DNA from: Clarkia xantiana subsp. parviflora
Lineage: Eukaryota > Streptophyta > Magnoliopsida > Myrtales > Onagraceae
Length of the DNA: 64,000 nt
NCBI GenBank assembly: GCA_036873135.1
Contig: JAPTYO010000020.1
Coordinates: 1,170,081 to 1,234,080, forward strand
Direction of reading: 5' to 3'
The position numbers and the translations under genes were made by a program. A model generated the notes under the pieces. It ran no database searches and was not told the origin of the DNA. It worked only from the letters and a program-made list of their open reading frames with translations. Positions 36,562 to 48,124 of the stretch are shown here, piece after piece. Position 1 is the stretch's first letter. Each line of letters starts with the position of its first letter.

Positions 36562-39500
36562 GGTTCTTTCTCATTCTCTTTATCACTCTATGCATATATG
36601 ATAGGGTCAATAAACTGGGAGAGGTCTGAAGATTGGCCCTTGTGAATTTGAGAGGTCTGAAGATTGAAATGGTGATAACTGAGGTCTGAAGTTTGGACTT
36701 TGTGATTTTTTGGTTTTCCGTCCAAATTTTCTGTCAAACTTAACAGAACCGCATGAAATGCCAATCTTCAGACCCCTCTCAGGTTATTGACCCTATATGA
36801 TATGATATAGTGCAATGTATTTGGAGTTGGTGTATGTATGTGCCTAATTGGTCGTTTCGCTCTTCAGATGGATCTAGGTGTAACAGTGGAAGTGAATAGG
36901 CAACAACACCTATAAGAATCTCTTTTGCTGTGCAACTGACTAACAATTGTTGGGAAGACACGACTTTCGGTGGGAGATGCGTCTTTGTTTCGTCTTAATT
37001 CAATTTTTCAGTCGGACTAGTATAACTCGGCATGGCAGCTCCGGTTCATGAACAAGGGGCGGGTTCTCAACACAGCCTGAGGTAATTCTTTGCTAACGTT
37101 TCTGGGTACAGCCTCCTCTCCTCTCCTCTACTATTCTCTTTTGTTGTAGTAGTACCAAATCAAACCAAACAAACTAACTAACACCAGTTGGAAGTAAAAC
37201 AAAAAGTGTGGTCATTTTACCTGGATCTCTCCATTTGTTATTTGTCGCATGTTTCCTTCGTAAGGTTGGGTTAATTAGTTTGTGAAGCTGAGACATGAAT
37301 CAATTCATTATTTCCAGGCATTATTACTTTCTTTGTTCCTTATTTGTGTGTGTTATTATGTTGTTGACTGCATTCTGAAAAGTTTGTTGTATGTTATATG
37401 TGGCTGTCAAACCACAGTGTGTTAAGGGGTTCTTAGTTTGGGTAGAAAGAAACCAGTCAATTAGTCATTAGACTTAATTGTGATATTTGAAAAAATGTTC
37501 GATTAATTTTATAAATATAAAAAAGAATTTAAAGATGGAATTACTAATAACATTGTGTCTCTACCTCTAACCAAATTGCAACTCCAACTATTATCTCTTT
37601 CGGGAAGTTGCAACTAATGTAGTTGCAAATTGGAACCCATTTAGTTTAGAGTTGTTCACTCCTAGTAAAAGAATTACACGTGTATGTATGGTCTCAGTCG
37701 GACAGTTTTAGTCTAACAAGCGAAATTGCAGTCTTTCATCTCCACCACACATTTTCCAGCCGTCAGATCCAAAGAACATATCTACCAGATCCGACGGTTC
37801 TCCATCCCCAAACCCCACCCTCCTCGTGCTCCTTTTCCATCTTTTTGTCACTTCTCTTTGTTCATGGGAAGGAATATGCATGACCGTGCATTTAGAATTT
37901 TTAGGTTTAGGGCACAGATTATAAATCTCAGTGATCTTAGTTTCAAATACAAGTTCTAAAAATAAAATTAAAAATATATACAGGGTTGACACTTTACTCT
38001 TCATGAATTAATCCAGTACATGTTGAATTATTATAGGTGTGTGAGTGTGAATCTAAAAAAGTTAAGTCTATAAGTTGTTGATGGTTAGACTGTTAAACTA
38101 ATAGTAATAATAAATAATGAGTCATTATATTATCATTGAAGTATGTATAATAGTATGCCAAAAAAATGTACTCACAATTTTAAAAATACGATAAAGTTGA
38201 TTAAGACGTGTGACTTATTTTTAATATGGTATATCAGAGCGTAATTTCTCGTATTGGATACAAATAAATGTCACGTCTTATTCTTAATAATAATATATAA
38301 ACAAAATATCTTAAGAGATAAAAGGGAAAACTTTCACAAAATTTAAAACCCTCCCAGCTCTTTTAAGTTACCAATGAATGGATTCTACTAAAAAAGGGAA
38401 TGAATAGCAAAGTTTAATTAAATAGTGAAAACGCAATCTCAACGACTATGGATTAATTATGAAAAACAAATTCAAAGATTCCTCTCGAATCGAGTGGATG
38501 AGTAATTTCTAATTCCATTACTTTCTAAGGTGACGATGACATGCCATAGACACATTGAAAGGAGAGAGTCTAGCTAATTTCTCGTATATATATAGACATC
38601 GAAAATGGAAGCTCTCTCCAACTAGAGTTACATACACTGTATTACTATATATGTGACATATTGGTTACATGAATTTTGAGCAAAAAACACACGTTACAGA
38701 AAGCTCTTTGTGGTTAGAATGTTATATTGTATATTTATACTACGTGATATCTAATTACTTATCCTATGTAATATTTATTTTTCTAAAATAATTACCGTTC
38801 GCACCGGGTCCATCTAAAAATCGTGAAATGTTAATAATAAAATATTGTTCATCACTGAGTAAAAAAGTCGTAAAAAAAAAGGAAGATGCGGATTAGATAT
38901 AACTTCTTTTGTCATGAAATATAGTGTATTACTTATATTTAAGCAATACACTTTCTAAATATAAAGTTGAACCCATTTTTAAAGAATGATGATAAGTAAT
39001 ACGGATTTAAATCTTATGCTCCTTTTTTTTACCTTAGATCGTGCCTCACCATTAATATTTTGACACGTATCCTTAGCTTTAATATTTCCATCCTAGGGTT
39101 CATCAATCTCAATAGTGTTTTTTAAAAAAAGAACAATTAATTACACTCTTAGGACACGTGTCAAAATCTTAACGATGATGCACGATTTGAAACAGAAAGA
39201 GTGGGACAGTGGATCTCTATCTAAGTAATACACCATTCTAATAACTTTTAGTAGAACTTATATTAAAGAGTAAAATAAACTCACACTTAATAAATACTAA
39301 GTAACGCAAGTAAAATTATTGCGGATGCTATTCGGATAAAAAATAGAACAAAATAAATTTTGTTTAGACTTTATTGACATAATTATTAAATTTTAGCTAT
39401 TAATTTATTTATTTTCTAAAAAATCTAAAATAAATGGGTACACCATGTCTCTATTATTGTTTTTACATCAGACCATAATTAAACTCGAAATCTCTAATTA

Positions 39501-39567
39501 AATAATAAAACGTTAAACAGATATTTCATATATTACACTGTTGGATAACTAACTTTATAAGAAATAA
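36562..39567. other. Intergenic spacer between PP2C and the LINE
   Basis: It contains the MITE at 36604-36793 and AT-rich spacer. Short ORFs around 37680-38000 have no recognisable similarity. At about 38880-39330 are GTAATAC-type patches that may be decayed copies of the MITE-like family at 30635. No gene is supported. Confidence 0.5.
36604..36793. mobile_element. Short Mutator-type MITE just after PP2C
   Basis: The ends GGGTCAATAAACTGGGAGAG and, reversed, GGGTCAATAACCTGAGAGGG are inverted repeats. TATATGATA occurs exactly on both sides (36595-36603 and 36794-36802). GGTCTGAAGATTGG repeats inside the left arm and reappears reversed in the right arm. At 190 bp it is the smallest member of the family here. 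Confidence 0.92.
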
Positions 39568-39858
39568 TTTTAAATTGCAGAAAAGTAAGGGTTTCTCAAC
39601 CCTCTGTTCTCTCTCTTCGGTTCTTTTAGGGTTTGGTTTTTTCTAGGGTTTCTTTTTTTCCTGATTGCTTTGTGTCGTTCCGATTTTCCTTTGGCTTTTC
39701 CGTTTGGTTTAATCGTGTAGGTATTTGAACCGTTTCGCTTACTGACTCAACTCTGTCGTCCTCTGTTGGTGTCGAGTTCCGAGACTGCTATTGCTGAGCT
39801 GGTGGGTGCTGATTGTATGCATGTCTGACTTTCTTGCTGAGTTGCAATCCCTACTCCT

Positions 39859-41886
39859 ATGCAATCATCACGCCTACCAGCTATGGAAGCTTCAATCAAT
39901 GAGTCTCTTCGAGTTCGCAGGCCTTTTTATACTTCTTACCTCCTCAGCCGTACTTTCATTACTTTCTCTGCCAACAAAATCATACCAACCTCGGCTAGCT
40001 TTAAATCCATGGAAATCCTGCGCAGAACTCTTTTTGGCCGTTTTCTATCGCTGCGTGGGGTTAGGGAGGATGTTGTTCGCCGTTTTGTGGCTGCTAATTG
40101 GCGGGTGGAGGAAGCTCCTGAAGTGATTAGGCGTGAAGATGGGCTCTGGATTTTTATCTTTTCCTCGGAAAATCAAGCCTTAGAGGTCCTTCAGAATGGA
40201 GCCTTCAATGTTCAAGGGATGATTCTCCAGCTATGGCGACCTGATGCTAATTTGCCTAGTACGGAAGCAGACTTTACAAGGGTGGTAACTTGGATCGAAT
40301 TGCGTGGCCTTCCCATGCATTTGATGACGGACGCTAATATTACTATGATTGCTGCTCAAGTTGGTACTATTCTTCAAACTGAGGTGGCCACAGATCGTAC
40401 TTGGATTACTGCTTTCCCACGGGTGAGGGTTAGACTAAATTTACTTGAACCTGTCCTTCCTTCTATGGGGATTACTGATGGGACCACTAATCATGAGATC
40501 CTTATTGCGTATCGGCTGGGGCTCCCTTGTCGTCGTTGCGGCCGTTTTGGCCACAACCTCGAGGAGTGTAGATCTCCTGGGACCGTTATCCTTAATGATT
40601 TGACCAATCGCCTGGCTAGGATGGCTGACGACCCTAGGGTTACGGCGGTGTCGTCTTCTTCTCACGACATGTTCACTTTTGGTAATCGAGGCTCGGGCAG
40701 ATTAAACAATTGGATTCCGTTGGATCCTAACCCTAATTTGAACACACCTAATCGAGGAGGGCTTTCGTTTCGTCGCAGAGATCGTGCTGATCCTCCTAGG
40801 AATCACGCTGCTTCAGATGCTTCCACACGTCCTCCACAGTCTTCTGCTCCGGTGGAAGCAATCCCACTAGCAGCAGTTTTCCCGCCTGGAAGTGTTCCCT
40901 CACAAGTACTCTCCGCATCTACTCTTATGCCTGGGATTCAAAGATTTGCCCCACCTACGTTCCATCACGCCACACCCACCAACTTCCCGCAGTCACCTTA
41001 TACTCCTCCTCAGACTTTGAATCAAGCACATGCAGCGTTTCCCCTCAACGTTTTCGTGCCTTTCTACCAGCATTGGAATTATACGTGGGCAACACCCCAA
41101 CATCACTTTGCTCCTCAGCAACCTTCGCCGGCTTGGGAGTATTCTTATCCTCCGTACACTGGTCCCTTTGAAATTTCCCATATTCCAGAGCCTACTCAAG
41201 GAAGATTCGAGGAACTGGCCCAGCGACAGGATCCCTCTCCAACTTCTGTGCTGCAAGCTCCAGAAACGACGATGCTGCTAGATTCTGTGGAGGATTATGC
41301 TAGGGCAGGCATTTATTTCCCGGCTAATACGACCATTTCGAGGCCTCCTTTTGATGGTCATGCATTTGCCCAACAGCTGATCTTAATGGAGCAGTTCAGT
41401 AACCAAATCCACCAGACAAATAATTTTGAAGCTGGCCCATCTAATAGGTCTCCTTCTCCTCCGATTATTGCTAATGGGCTAGCTTCTAATGGGTCTGCGG
41501 GGCATGAGGCTTTATTTCCGGAGGTTAGGGCCTCAATGCAGAATGATCATGGTGAGCACAGGAATGGAAAAGCTCAAGTGGTAGAGAATGGGCCGTTATC
41601 TGAGACAAGGAAGAGGAATTTTGCTGCTTTCTCCAACCCTGGGATCACCATTAGAGACACTCCGATGAATGATGAACCTCAAAGGAGAACACGGCAAAGG
41701 ATTATCTTGGACATAGACTCTCAGTCTTCTTCGGCTTCCTCTGATCTGGATCAGGACATGATGGATACATCGACTACATTCAACCAGGTTTCTCTCTTGT
41801 TTAATCAATGGCATTTTCACTTTTATAGCATCTATGATCGTGATCTATTGGCGGGTCTGCATTCGCAGTTCCCGCGTTTATTATGA
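39859..41886 (+). CDS. LINE ORF1: gag-like RNA-binding protein with a zinc knuckle
   Basis: An intact 675-residue ORF. The N-terminal 200 residues resemble the DUF4283 domain common in plant L1 ORF1 proteins (LWIFIFSSENQALEVL, WIELRGLPMHLM). A CCHC zinc knuckle follows at about residue 223 (C-x2-C-x4-H-x4-C, CRRCGRFGHNLEEC), then a long Pro/Ser-rich low-complexity region. The expected role is RNA binding and particle formation for retrotransposition. The likely start is the ATG at 39859 or the nearby Met10. The stop TGA at 41884-41886 overlaps the ORF2 ATG at 41883-41885, which suggests translation by termination and re-initiation. Confidence 0.9.
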   Translation: MQSSRLPAMEASINESLRVRRPFYTSYLLSRTFITFSANKIIPTSASFKSMEILRRTLFGRFLSLRGVREDVVRRFVAANWRVEEAPEVIRREDGLWIFIFSSENQALEVLQNGAFNVQGMILQLWRPDANLPSTEADFTRVVTWIELRGLPMHLMTDANITMIAAQVGTILQTEVATDRTWITAFPRVRVRLNLLEPVLPSMGITDGTTNHEILIAYRLGLPCRRCGRFGHNLEECRSPGTVILNDLTNRLARMADDPRVTAVSSSSHDMFTFGNRGSGRLNNWIPLDPNPNLNTPNRGGLSFRRRDRADPPRNHAASDASTRPPQSSAPVEAIPLAAVFPPGSVPSQVLSASTLMPGIQRFAPPTFHHATPTNFPQSPYTPPQTLNQAHAAFPLNVFVPFYQHWNYTWATPQHHFAPQQPSPAWEYSYPPYTGPFEISHIPEPTQGRFEELAQRQDPSPTSVLQAPETTMLLDSVEDYARAGIYFPANTTISRPPFDGHAFAQQLILMEQFSNQIHQTNNFEAGPSNRSPSPPIIANGLASNGSAGHEALFPEVRASMQNDHGEHRNGKAQVVENGPLSETRKRNFAAFSNPGITIRDTPMNDEPQRRTRQRIILDIDSQSSSASSDLDQDMMDTSTTFNQVSLLFNQWHFHFYSIYDRDLLAGLHSQFPRLL

Positions 41887-44800
41887 ATTGCCTGGCTTGG
41901 AATTGTCAAGGGAGTGGTAATTCCTTGACAATTCAACACTTGCGTCATTTGGTGGCGCAATGGAATCCCCATCTTGTATGTTTGTCTGAGGTCAAGTGTC
42001 AACCGGATAGGCTAGAGATTATTCTTAGGAATTTAGGTTTTCCTAATGTGTTTTCTGTGCCTCCTGAGGAGACTAGAGGAGGCTTGGTGATTGCTTGGAG
42101 ATTTGTCTTTTCGTTGGCTGTTCTTGTGACCAACTCTAATTTTATTCACTGCATTGTTAGGATTAAACCTTTAGATCCGGAGTGGTTTTATACCTTTGTC
42201 TATGCGCCTTCTGCTCTTGCTGATAGACATTCCTTCTGGTCTTCTTTGGGTAATTTGGGTGTCCCTTCTGATTGTCCATGGTCTTTGTTGGGTGATTTTA
42301 ATGATATTTGGGCTACTGATGAGAAAATAGGAGGTAATACTAGGTCTGCCTCAAGAATATTTCAATCTCATTTGTGGAGTGATGCTTTAGATCTGTTTGA
42401 TTTAGGCTTCAAAGGGGCTCCTTTTACTTGGACTAATAAAAGAACAGGGGACGATTCTATTAAGTGTAGACTGGATAGAGCTTTTATTAATTTTGAATGG
42501 ATGTCCTTGTTCCCTGAGTCTGTTCTCTTACATCTGGAAATGGTGGCTTCAGATCACTGCCCTGTGTTACTCTCTCTTTCAGTGGTCTCCTCCCATTCGA
42601 GATCAACTAGACCCTTTAGGTTTGAGAATATGTGGCTTTCTCATCCTGATTTTCAGCGTTTGTTAGAAAAATCTTGGAATACTCCCCTACAAGGTCTTCC
42701 CCAATTCGTTCTCTTGAAGAAATTGAGTAGGCTTAGGCACTCCCTTAAACGATGGAATAAAACAACTTTTGGCCACCTTAGTTCTAGGATTAAGGTTGTG
42801 CGTTCTGAGTTAGCTGATGTTCAGGCCTTAGATTCTGATCCCTTAGAAGAAGTTAGACTTTCAGATTCTTTGCTGAAGCTTTATGCCTTGGAGGAAACAC
42901 ATTGGAGGCAAAAATCTAGACAACTTTGGCTTTTAGAAGGCGATAGGAATACTAAGTTCTTTCATGCTAAAACCATTGCTCGCAGACATATAAATCGTTT
43001 GGATTGGATTCAAGATAATCAGGGTGCTTGGTTGACTACACCTACTCAGATCCATGATCATGTGGTTTCTTATTTCTCTGAGGTGTTTTCTTCGTCTGGT
43101 TTTCAGGGACCTTATTCTCTTCTAGAGTGTTTGAATGATCGTAATTTAAATTCTTCTTTGTCCACGTTAGATTCACCCATTTCAGGTTTAGAGATTTCAC
43201 AAGCTATTAGGCAGCTTCATCCTGATAAATCACCGGGTCCTGATGGTTTTTCACCAGGTTTCTTTCAGAAGAATTGGTCCTTAGTATCCCCTGAAACCGT
43301 TCAAGCTGTTCAGAATTTTTTCTACTCAGGTTCTTTGCTTAGGGAAATCAATCATGCCTACGTTGTTCTGATCCCTAAGAATAGTCAGCCCCAATCTTTA
43401 GCTCATTGGAGACCTATTAGCCTGTGTAACACAACTTATAAAATCATCTCAAAAGTGTTGGCTAATAGATTTAAGACTCACCTTCATAACATAATATCAC
43501 CTTTTCAGAGTGCCTTTTTCCCTGGTAGACTTATCACGGATAATATTTTGCTAGCTCAGGAATTACTTCATTCCATCAAAAAAAGAAGCGTAGGTCGGGT
43601 TGGTTTGATGGCACTTAAGCTTGATATGTCTAAGGCTTATGATCGCATTGAGTGGCCTTTCCTGCGTGCTGTTCTTGAGGTCTTAGGATTCCCTCAGCTC
43701 TTTATTGATTGGGTTATGCAATGTGTCTCAACTTCCTCTCTTAGCATCTTGATCAATGGGGAACCATCTTCTCTTATTACACCTACAAGAGGGCTGAGAC
43801 AGGGGGATCCCTTGTCACCTTTTCTGTTCATTCTCTGTGCTGAAGTGTTCTCTACTCAATTGTCACTACATTCTCAGCATAATAGATTAACTGGTATCAA
43901 ACCAGCCGCTAACTGTTTTCCTATTACGCACCTGTTTTTTGCTGATGACAGTTTCTTGTTTTTATAAGCTAATACTCGAAATATAGACACACTGCAGCAA
44001 ATTCTGTCTCAGTATGAAACTCAATCTGGCCAATGTATTAATTTCCAAAAATCTTCTATCAAATTTAGTAAGAATGTCCCTCAAGTTCTTAAGGAACAAA
44101 TCTTTCATACTTTTGGAGTGATAGATATGAAAGATTCTGACAAGTATTTGGGTCTTCCAATTGATTGGTTCTCTCAGAGGAAGTCTGTTGGGGCTGCTTT
44201 GATTGAGAGAGTGGGTGCTAGAATACAGGGGTGGATGGCTAAGTTTCTGTCCCCTGCTGGGAAGGAAGTGTTGATTAAGGCAACACTTTCCTCAATTCCA
44301 ATCTATACAATGAGTTGTGTTAAGCTTCCTTTTCATGTTTTGGATAAATTAGAACAGCTTATTAGACAGTTTTGGTGGAAGAACTCTGTTACTAGGGCAG
44401 GCATTAATTTGATTGCCTGGAGTAAACTTACTAGGAATAAGAAGGAAGGTGGGCTAGGTTTCAAAAATCTGAGAATCCAAAATATTGCCTTATTGTTTAA
44501 GCAACTTTGGAGGTTGGCCACTAATACAGACTCTCTCTGGTTTCAACTTTAAAAAACAAGTACTTTCCTCATTCATCGATTTTCACTGCTCCATGCTCTA
44601 ATAATCACTCTCCTGTTTGGAAAGCTTTAATTTCGTTGAGGCCTTTGTTATTTATTGCTAGTAGATGGAGGATTGGTAATGGTCAAACAGTTGATTTTTG
44701 GAATGATCCTTGGGTTCCAAATACTTCTTCCCTCTTGCAATGGAGGGTTGGTGTCGACAATGATCATCCACCACTTGTTGCTTCTTATTTGAACTTTTCA

Positions 44801-46036
44801 GATGCTTCACAACATGTTGATTTGATCCCTACAGCTTGGAAGGCTCATTTGCTTTCTCATCTTGTCCATCCTATCATGGTTAGATCTATTCTTGATATTG
44901 ATGTTCCTTTCTTTCCGGTGGCTGACAAGTTGTTATGGTTACATCATAGGTCTGGTAATTATACAGTGAAATCAGGGTATCACTTTCTTAATACCCTTTA
45001 CCACGCTCAAATTTATGGCTCTACATCTGCTCCCCCTATGGCTGTGAATTCTTCTTTTTGGGGCTTCTTTTGGTCAGTCAAGATGGCCCCCAAAATTAGG
45101 ATGTTCGTCTGGAAGGGTTGTAATGGAGGGTTAGCTCTTGGGCTACCTCTTCAAAGACGTATTGCTTCTTTTGACCCAACTTGTCCTATGTGCCTTATTC
45201 AGAAGGAATCGTGGTTTCACCTTATGTGGGAATGCCCTTTTGCTGCTAGGATTTGGTTAGCTAGTCCTCTTGGTGTGATTACTAATGCTTTGCCTATTTC
45301 TTCTGTTTTGGGATGGCTTGATTGGAAGGATAACTTGGCCACTACAAAAATGGAGAGGAAAAAATTACTTGCTCAGAAATGCGTGGTTCTATGGTCTATT
45401 TGGTTAGCTAGGAATGAAGTAATGTTCAAATCTAGGAAACCAAATATTCAGTTTATCTTATTCTCTATGAGATCTTTGTTTGCTGATCTGGATGTCTTAT
45501 TCTCTGATGTTACAGGCACAGGAGCAGGGAGGACCTTCCTCTTTTCCCCCTCCACCTCCAACAATGCAGTAAGTTTGGGAGGGTCCTCACACCATCAATG
45601 GAGTTTGGTTGTTGATGGTGCTGTACATTCAGAGTCTGAGTCTGTAGTTGGGGCTGCAGTTTTGCTAGATGGTGCAGGGAGTGTTAGGGGGATGGCTTCA
45701 GTTCGAGGTGTCGGTTTGGATCCGTTGTTGGCTGAGGCGTTAGCTGTTCGAATGGGGTTAAGGATGGCTTTACGTTTTTCAGACTTCCCAATTTCGGTTT
45801 TTTCTGACTCGGCGATCCTAGTCAAGGCTATCAAAGACCCTGTGAATGCTCCAGCAGTCCTGTTTGGTGTGCTTTCGGATGTTTTAAATTTTAGTGTTTC
45901 CTTTCCTAGTTTGTCCTTCTTTAAGGTTCTTAGGGTGCGTGTCTCTTTGGCTCATAAACTTGCTAGACTTTCTTTAAGGTTGAACATGTTTGGTTTGTGG
46001 TATCCCCCAGATCTTCCCATGCTGTCGTCTGTGTAA
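41883..46036 (+). pseudogene. LINE ORF2: endonuclease, reverse transcriptase, RNase H-like; disrupted
   Basis: Domains in order: an apurinic-type endonuclease (starts MNCLAWNCQGSG, with LSEVK and a SDHCPVLL motif), a reverse transcriptase (SPGPDGFSPGFFQ, ALKLDMSKAYDRIEW, GLRQGDPLSPFLF, and the catalytic box FADD), a zinc-binding RVT region (FDPTCPMC...SWFHLMWECPFA) and an RNase H-like C-terminus with Asp, Glu and Asp at the expected places (VVDGAV, LAEAL, FSDSA). Two breaks are visible. A TAA at 43965-43967 directly follows FADDSFLFL, with the same frame continuing. Near 44550 one base appears missing in a T/A run, and the frame resumes as 44636-46036. The element is therefore not autonomous as it stands. 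Confidence 0.92.
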
Positions 46037-46899
46037 AGGGGGATTTGGTTGGTACTTTTGTTGGTGTTCTGTGTTTTATTAATATATGGGCTCCTAATAC
46101 CAAAAAAAAAAAAAAAAACTTTATAAGAAATAAAGTAGTTTGTATTAGTTTTAAACTAAAAGAGACATAATTGTTGAAAGAGATAATTTGAGCTGAAGCC
46201 TAATTATAAGTTTGGATTTTCTGCACTCAATTTCCCAAAAAGAGTAGTCTATTAGCTGTTAGATTTGACAAAGGAAGGAGCCCACAATTCGTTTTTAACT
46301 CTTTCTAGGCTTTATTGTGCTTCGATTCGACCACCCCAATCAACACTACTAATAATTAAATTGTAAATCGTGTCAAAAAAAAAAAAAAAAATTGTATATA
46401 TTATTGGTATTTGGCTATTTGCAGCTTGCCTCCAGCCATTTATTGCATTTCTCATGTGTCTTTTTTCTTCATTAAAATTTTTTGGCAAACAAAAACTTAC
46501 ATATAAAAAATAAATAATTATAATGATGTTTTTATTAAATTAGGTACTTAATGATACATGGTGACATCAACAATGAGGTTTCTAATCAATTATAGAACTT
46601 CCAGTATCATATGAGTATATTATTAAATCGCGTTACGTAACCAACGATTATTGGGTTTAAAGTATACTGAAAAATTAATATCATTAATTATAAATAGTAT
46701 GATATATTTTCAATGTTTGTAAAAAAAATTTATTTATTATAATATTATTTAATATTAAATCGTAACAAAAAAAAGTTATAATTTGTTTACGATCGTTTAA
46801 TGCAAAAGTAGAGATTGAGAACTATCAAATAACGTATGATATCATAATATCATATATTTCTAACTAATATATATAGTAAACCAATCAAGAACAAGACTA

Positions 46900-47040
46900 T
46901 TAACTCGTAAGGAGTAAAGTGTTGTTCATGAATATCTTTCTTTCTCATGGTTTGTAACGGGATTTGAACATCTGAACTCTGATTAAATTAAGGGATGAAG
47001 CGTTGAACCGTTACACCATGTTATATAGTTTTTATATGTA
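46900..47040 (-). mobile_element. Possible tRNA-derived SINE-like block
   Basis: On the minus strand, ATGGTGTAACGGTTCAACGC resembles a pol III A box region, and TGTTCAAATCCCGTTACAAA about 50 bp later resembles a B box followed by SINE-style sequence. It does not fold into a clean tRNA. No target duplication was identified. Confidence 0.3.
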
Positions 47041-47414
47041 TTGTAGTATGAATAATACTTAGCAAGCCTCCTTATTAGTGGAGAAAAAGGAGACCAATTG
47101 CAGAGTGACACATTAGTGTTTATCCAAGTTTTTGTTGAGTGTACATTAAGTATATTCTATATAATTATTTCCTTAGGTTTTACTCATATTTTTGTATGTT
47201 CAAATTTCAGTAATAACTTTTTTTTTTAAATCTTATCTTAATTAATTTTATTTATCAAATATTTATATAAATAGTTTTATTTTTTTTCCTATATAATATT
47301 TAGATAATAATCTAGTTGATTATAATTTAAGAACACTTGTCGACTCATTTATCCTTTAAGGTTCATCAGGTGATCAGACCAAACTTTTCACTAAATTAAT
47401 CGGTGTTTAGAATA

Positions 47415-47615
47415 AAAAAAAAAATTATTTAAACACATTTACCTCTAGGGTTCACCCGTCCCAATAGGGTTTTAGGAAAAAAAAAACATAAAATTATTTA
47501 AGCACATTAACCCTCTAGGCTCACCCGACCCAATAGGGTTTTAGAAAAAAAAAAAAATTATTTAAACACACGTTTACCCTATAGGGTTTACCCAACCCCA
47601 ATAGGATTTCCGAAA
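47415..47615. repeat. About 68-bp tandem repeat, three diverged units
   Basis: Three units each contain a poly(A) run, ATTATTTAA(A/G)CACA, a CCCT(C/A)TAGGG-like motif and CCCAATAGG(G/A)TTT. Spacing is irregular because the A runs vary in length. Confidence 0.8.
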
Positions 47616-47719
47616 AATGTGACAAAGCTACGGTAAATTATTATCAATTAATTATCTCGCTATAAATGTGACGTTCTTACTGAATTAGTCGAATAAGAAA
47701 ACGTGCTAACAAATAAGAA

Positions 47720-47750
<31 letters not shown>

Positions 47751-48124
47751 GTAAGAAGAAATATATATAAATCAACTAAACTTAATTGTAATTATAAAAG
47801 AATTAGTTTGAAGAAACAATTAATACTTAATCATATAAGATAATTACATGTGATGCACTCCATAAAAAATTAGAAGAAAAGCTTATATGTCACATTGAGA
47901 TTGATTGATTTTTTTTTTTTCTTTTTTTCATTTTAAGGAGTCTCATTATCATTGACGCTCATAGTAGTATACATAACATTTTCTTGTCTTCATGATTGAT
48001 GTATCATTTGCACTTGCATTGTGTCAAGGACATACTCATACATACCCACCTCCCCAACTCTATCTATCTCTAGATATTATGAACTAGTGATCATAGCTTA
48101 TTCATTATTCCTAGTCACAAAACA

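Larger units (their letters stand above)
39568..46116 (+). mobile_element. L1-type LINE retrotransposon, nearly full length
   Basis: The element has a 5' leader (39568-39858), ORF1, ORF2, a short 3' UTR and a poly(A) tail at about 46102-46118. AACTTTATAAGAAATAA is present exactly at both ends (39551-39567 and 46117-46133), a 17-bp target duplication overlapping the tail. It carries only two visible lesions, both in ORF2, so insertion is relatively recent. Confidence 0.95.
46134..48124. other. Intergenic spacer between the LINE and BKI1
   Basis: AT-rich. It holds a possible SINE-like block (about 46900-47040), a tandem repeat (47415-47615), a (TA)n run near 47718-47748 and the upstream region of BKI1. 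No gene is seen. Confidence 0.5.

Noticed and set aside
37680..38004. Overlapping ORFs on both strands after PP2C
   Set aside because: No conserved motif and no splice or promoter context. Chance ORFs in a CT-rich patch.
40441..41820. Minus-strand ORFs within LINE ORF1
   Set aside because: Antisense shadows of an intact, domain-bearing ORF.
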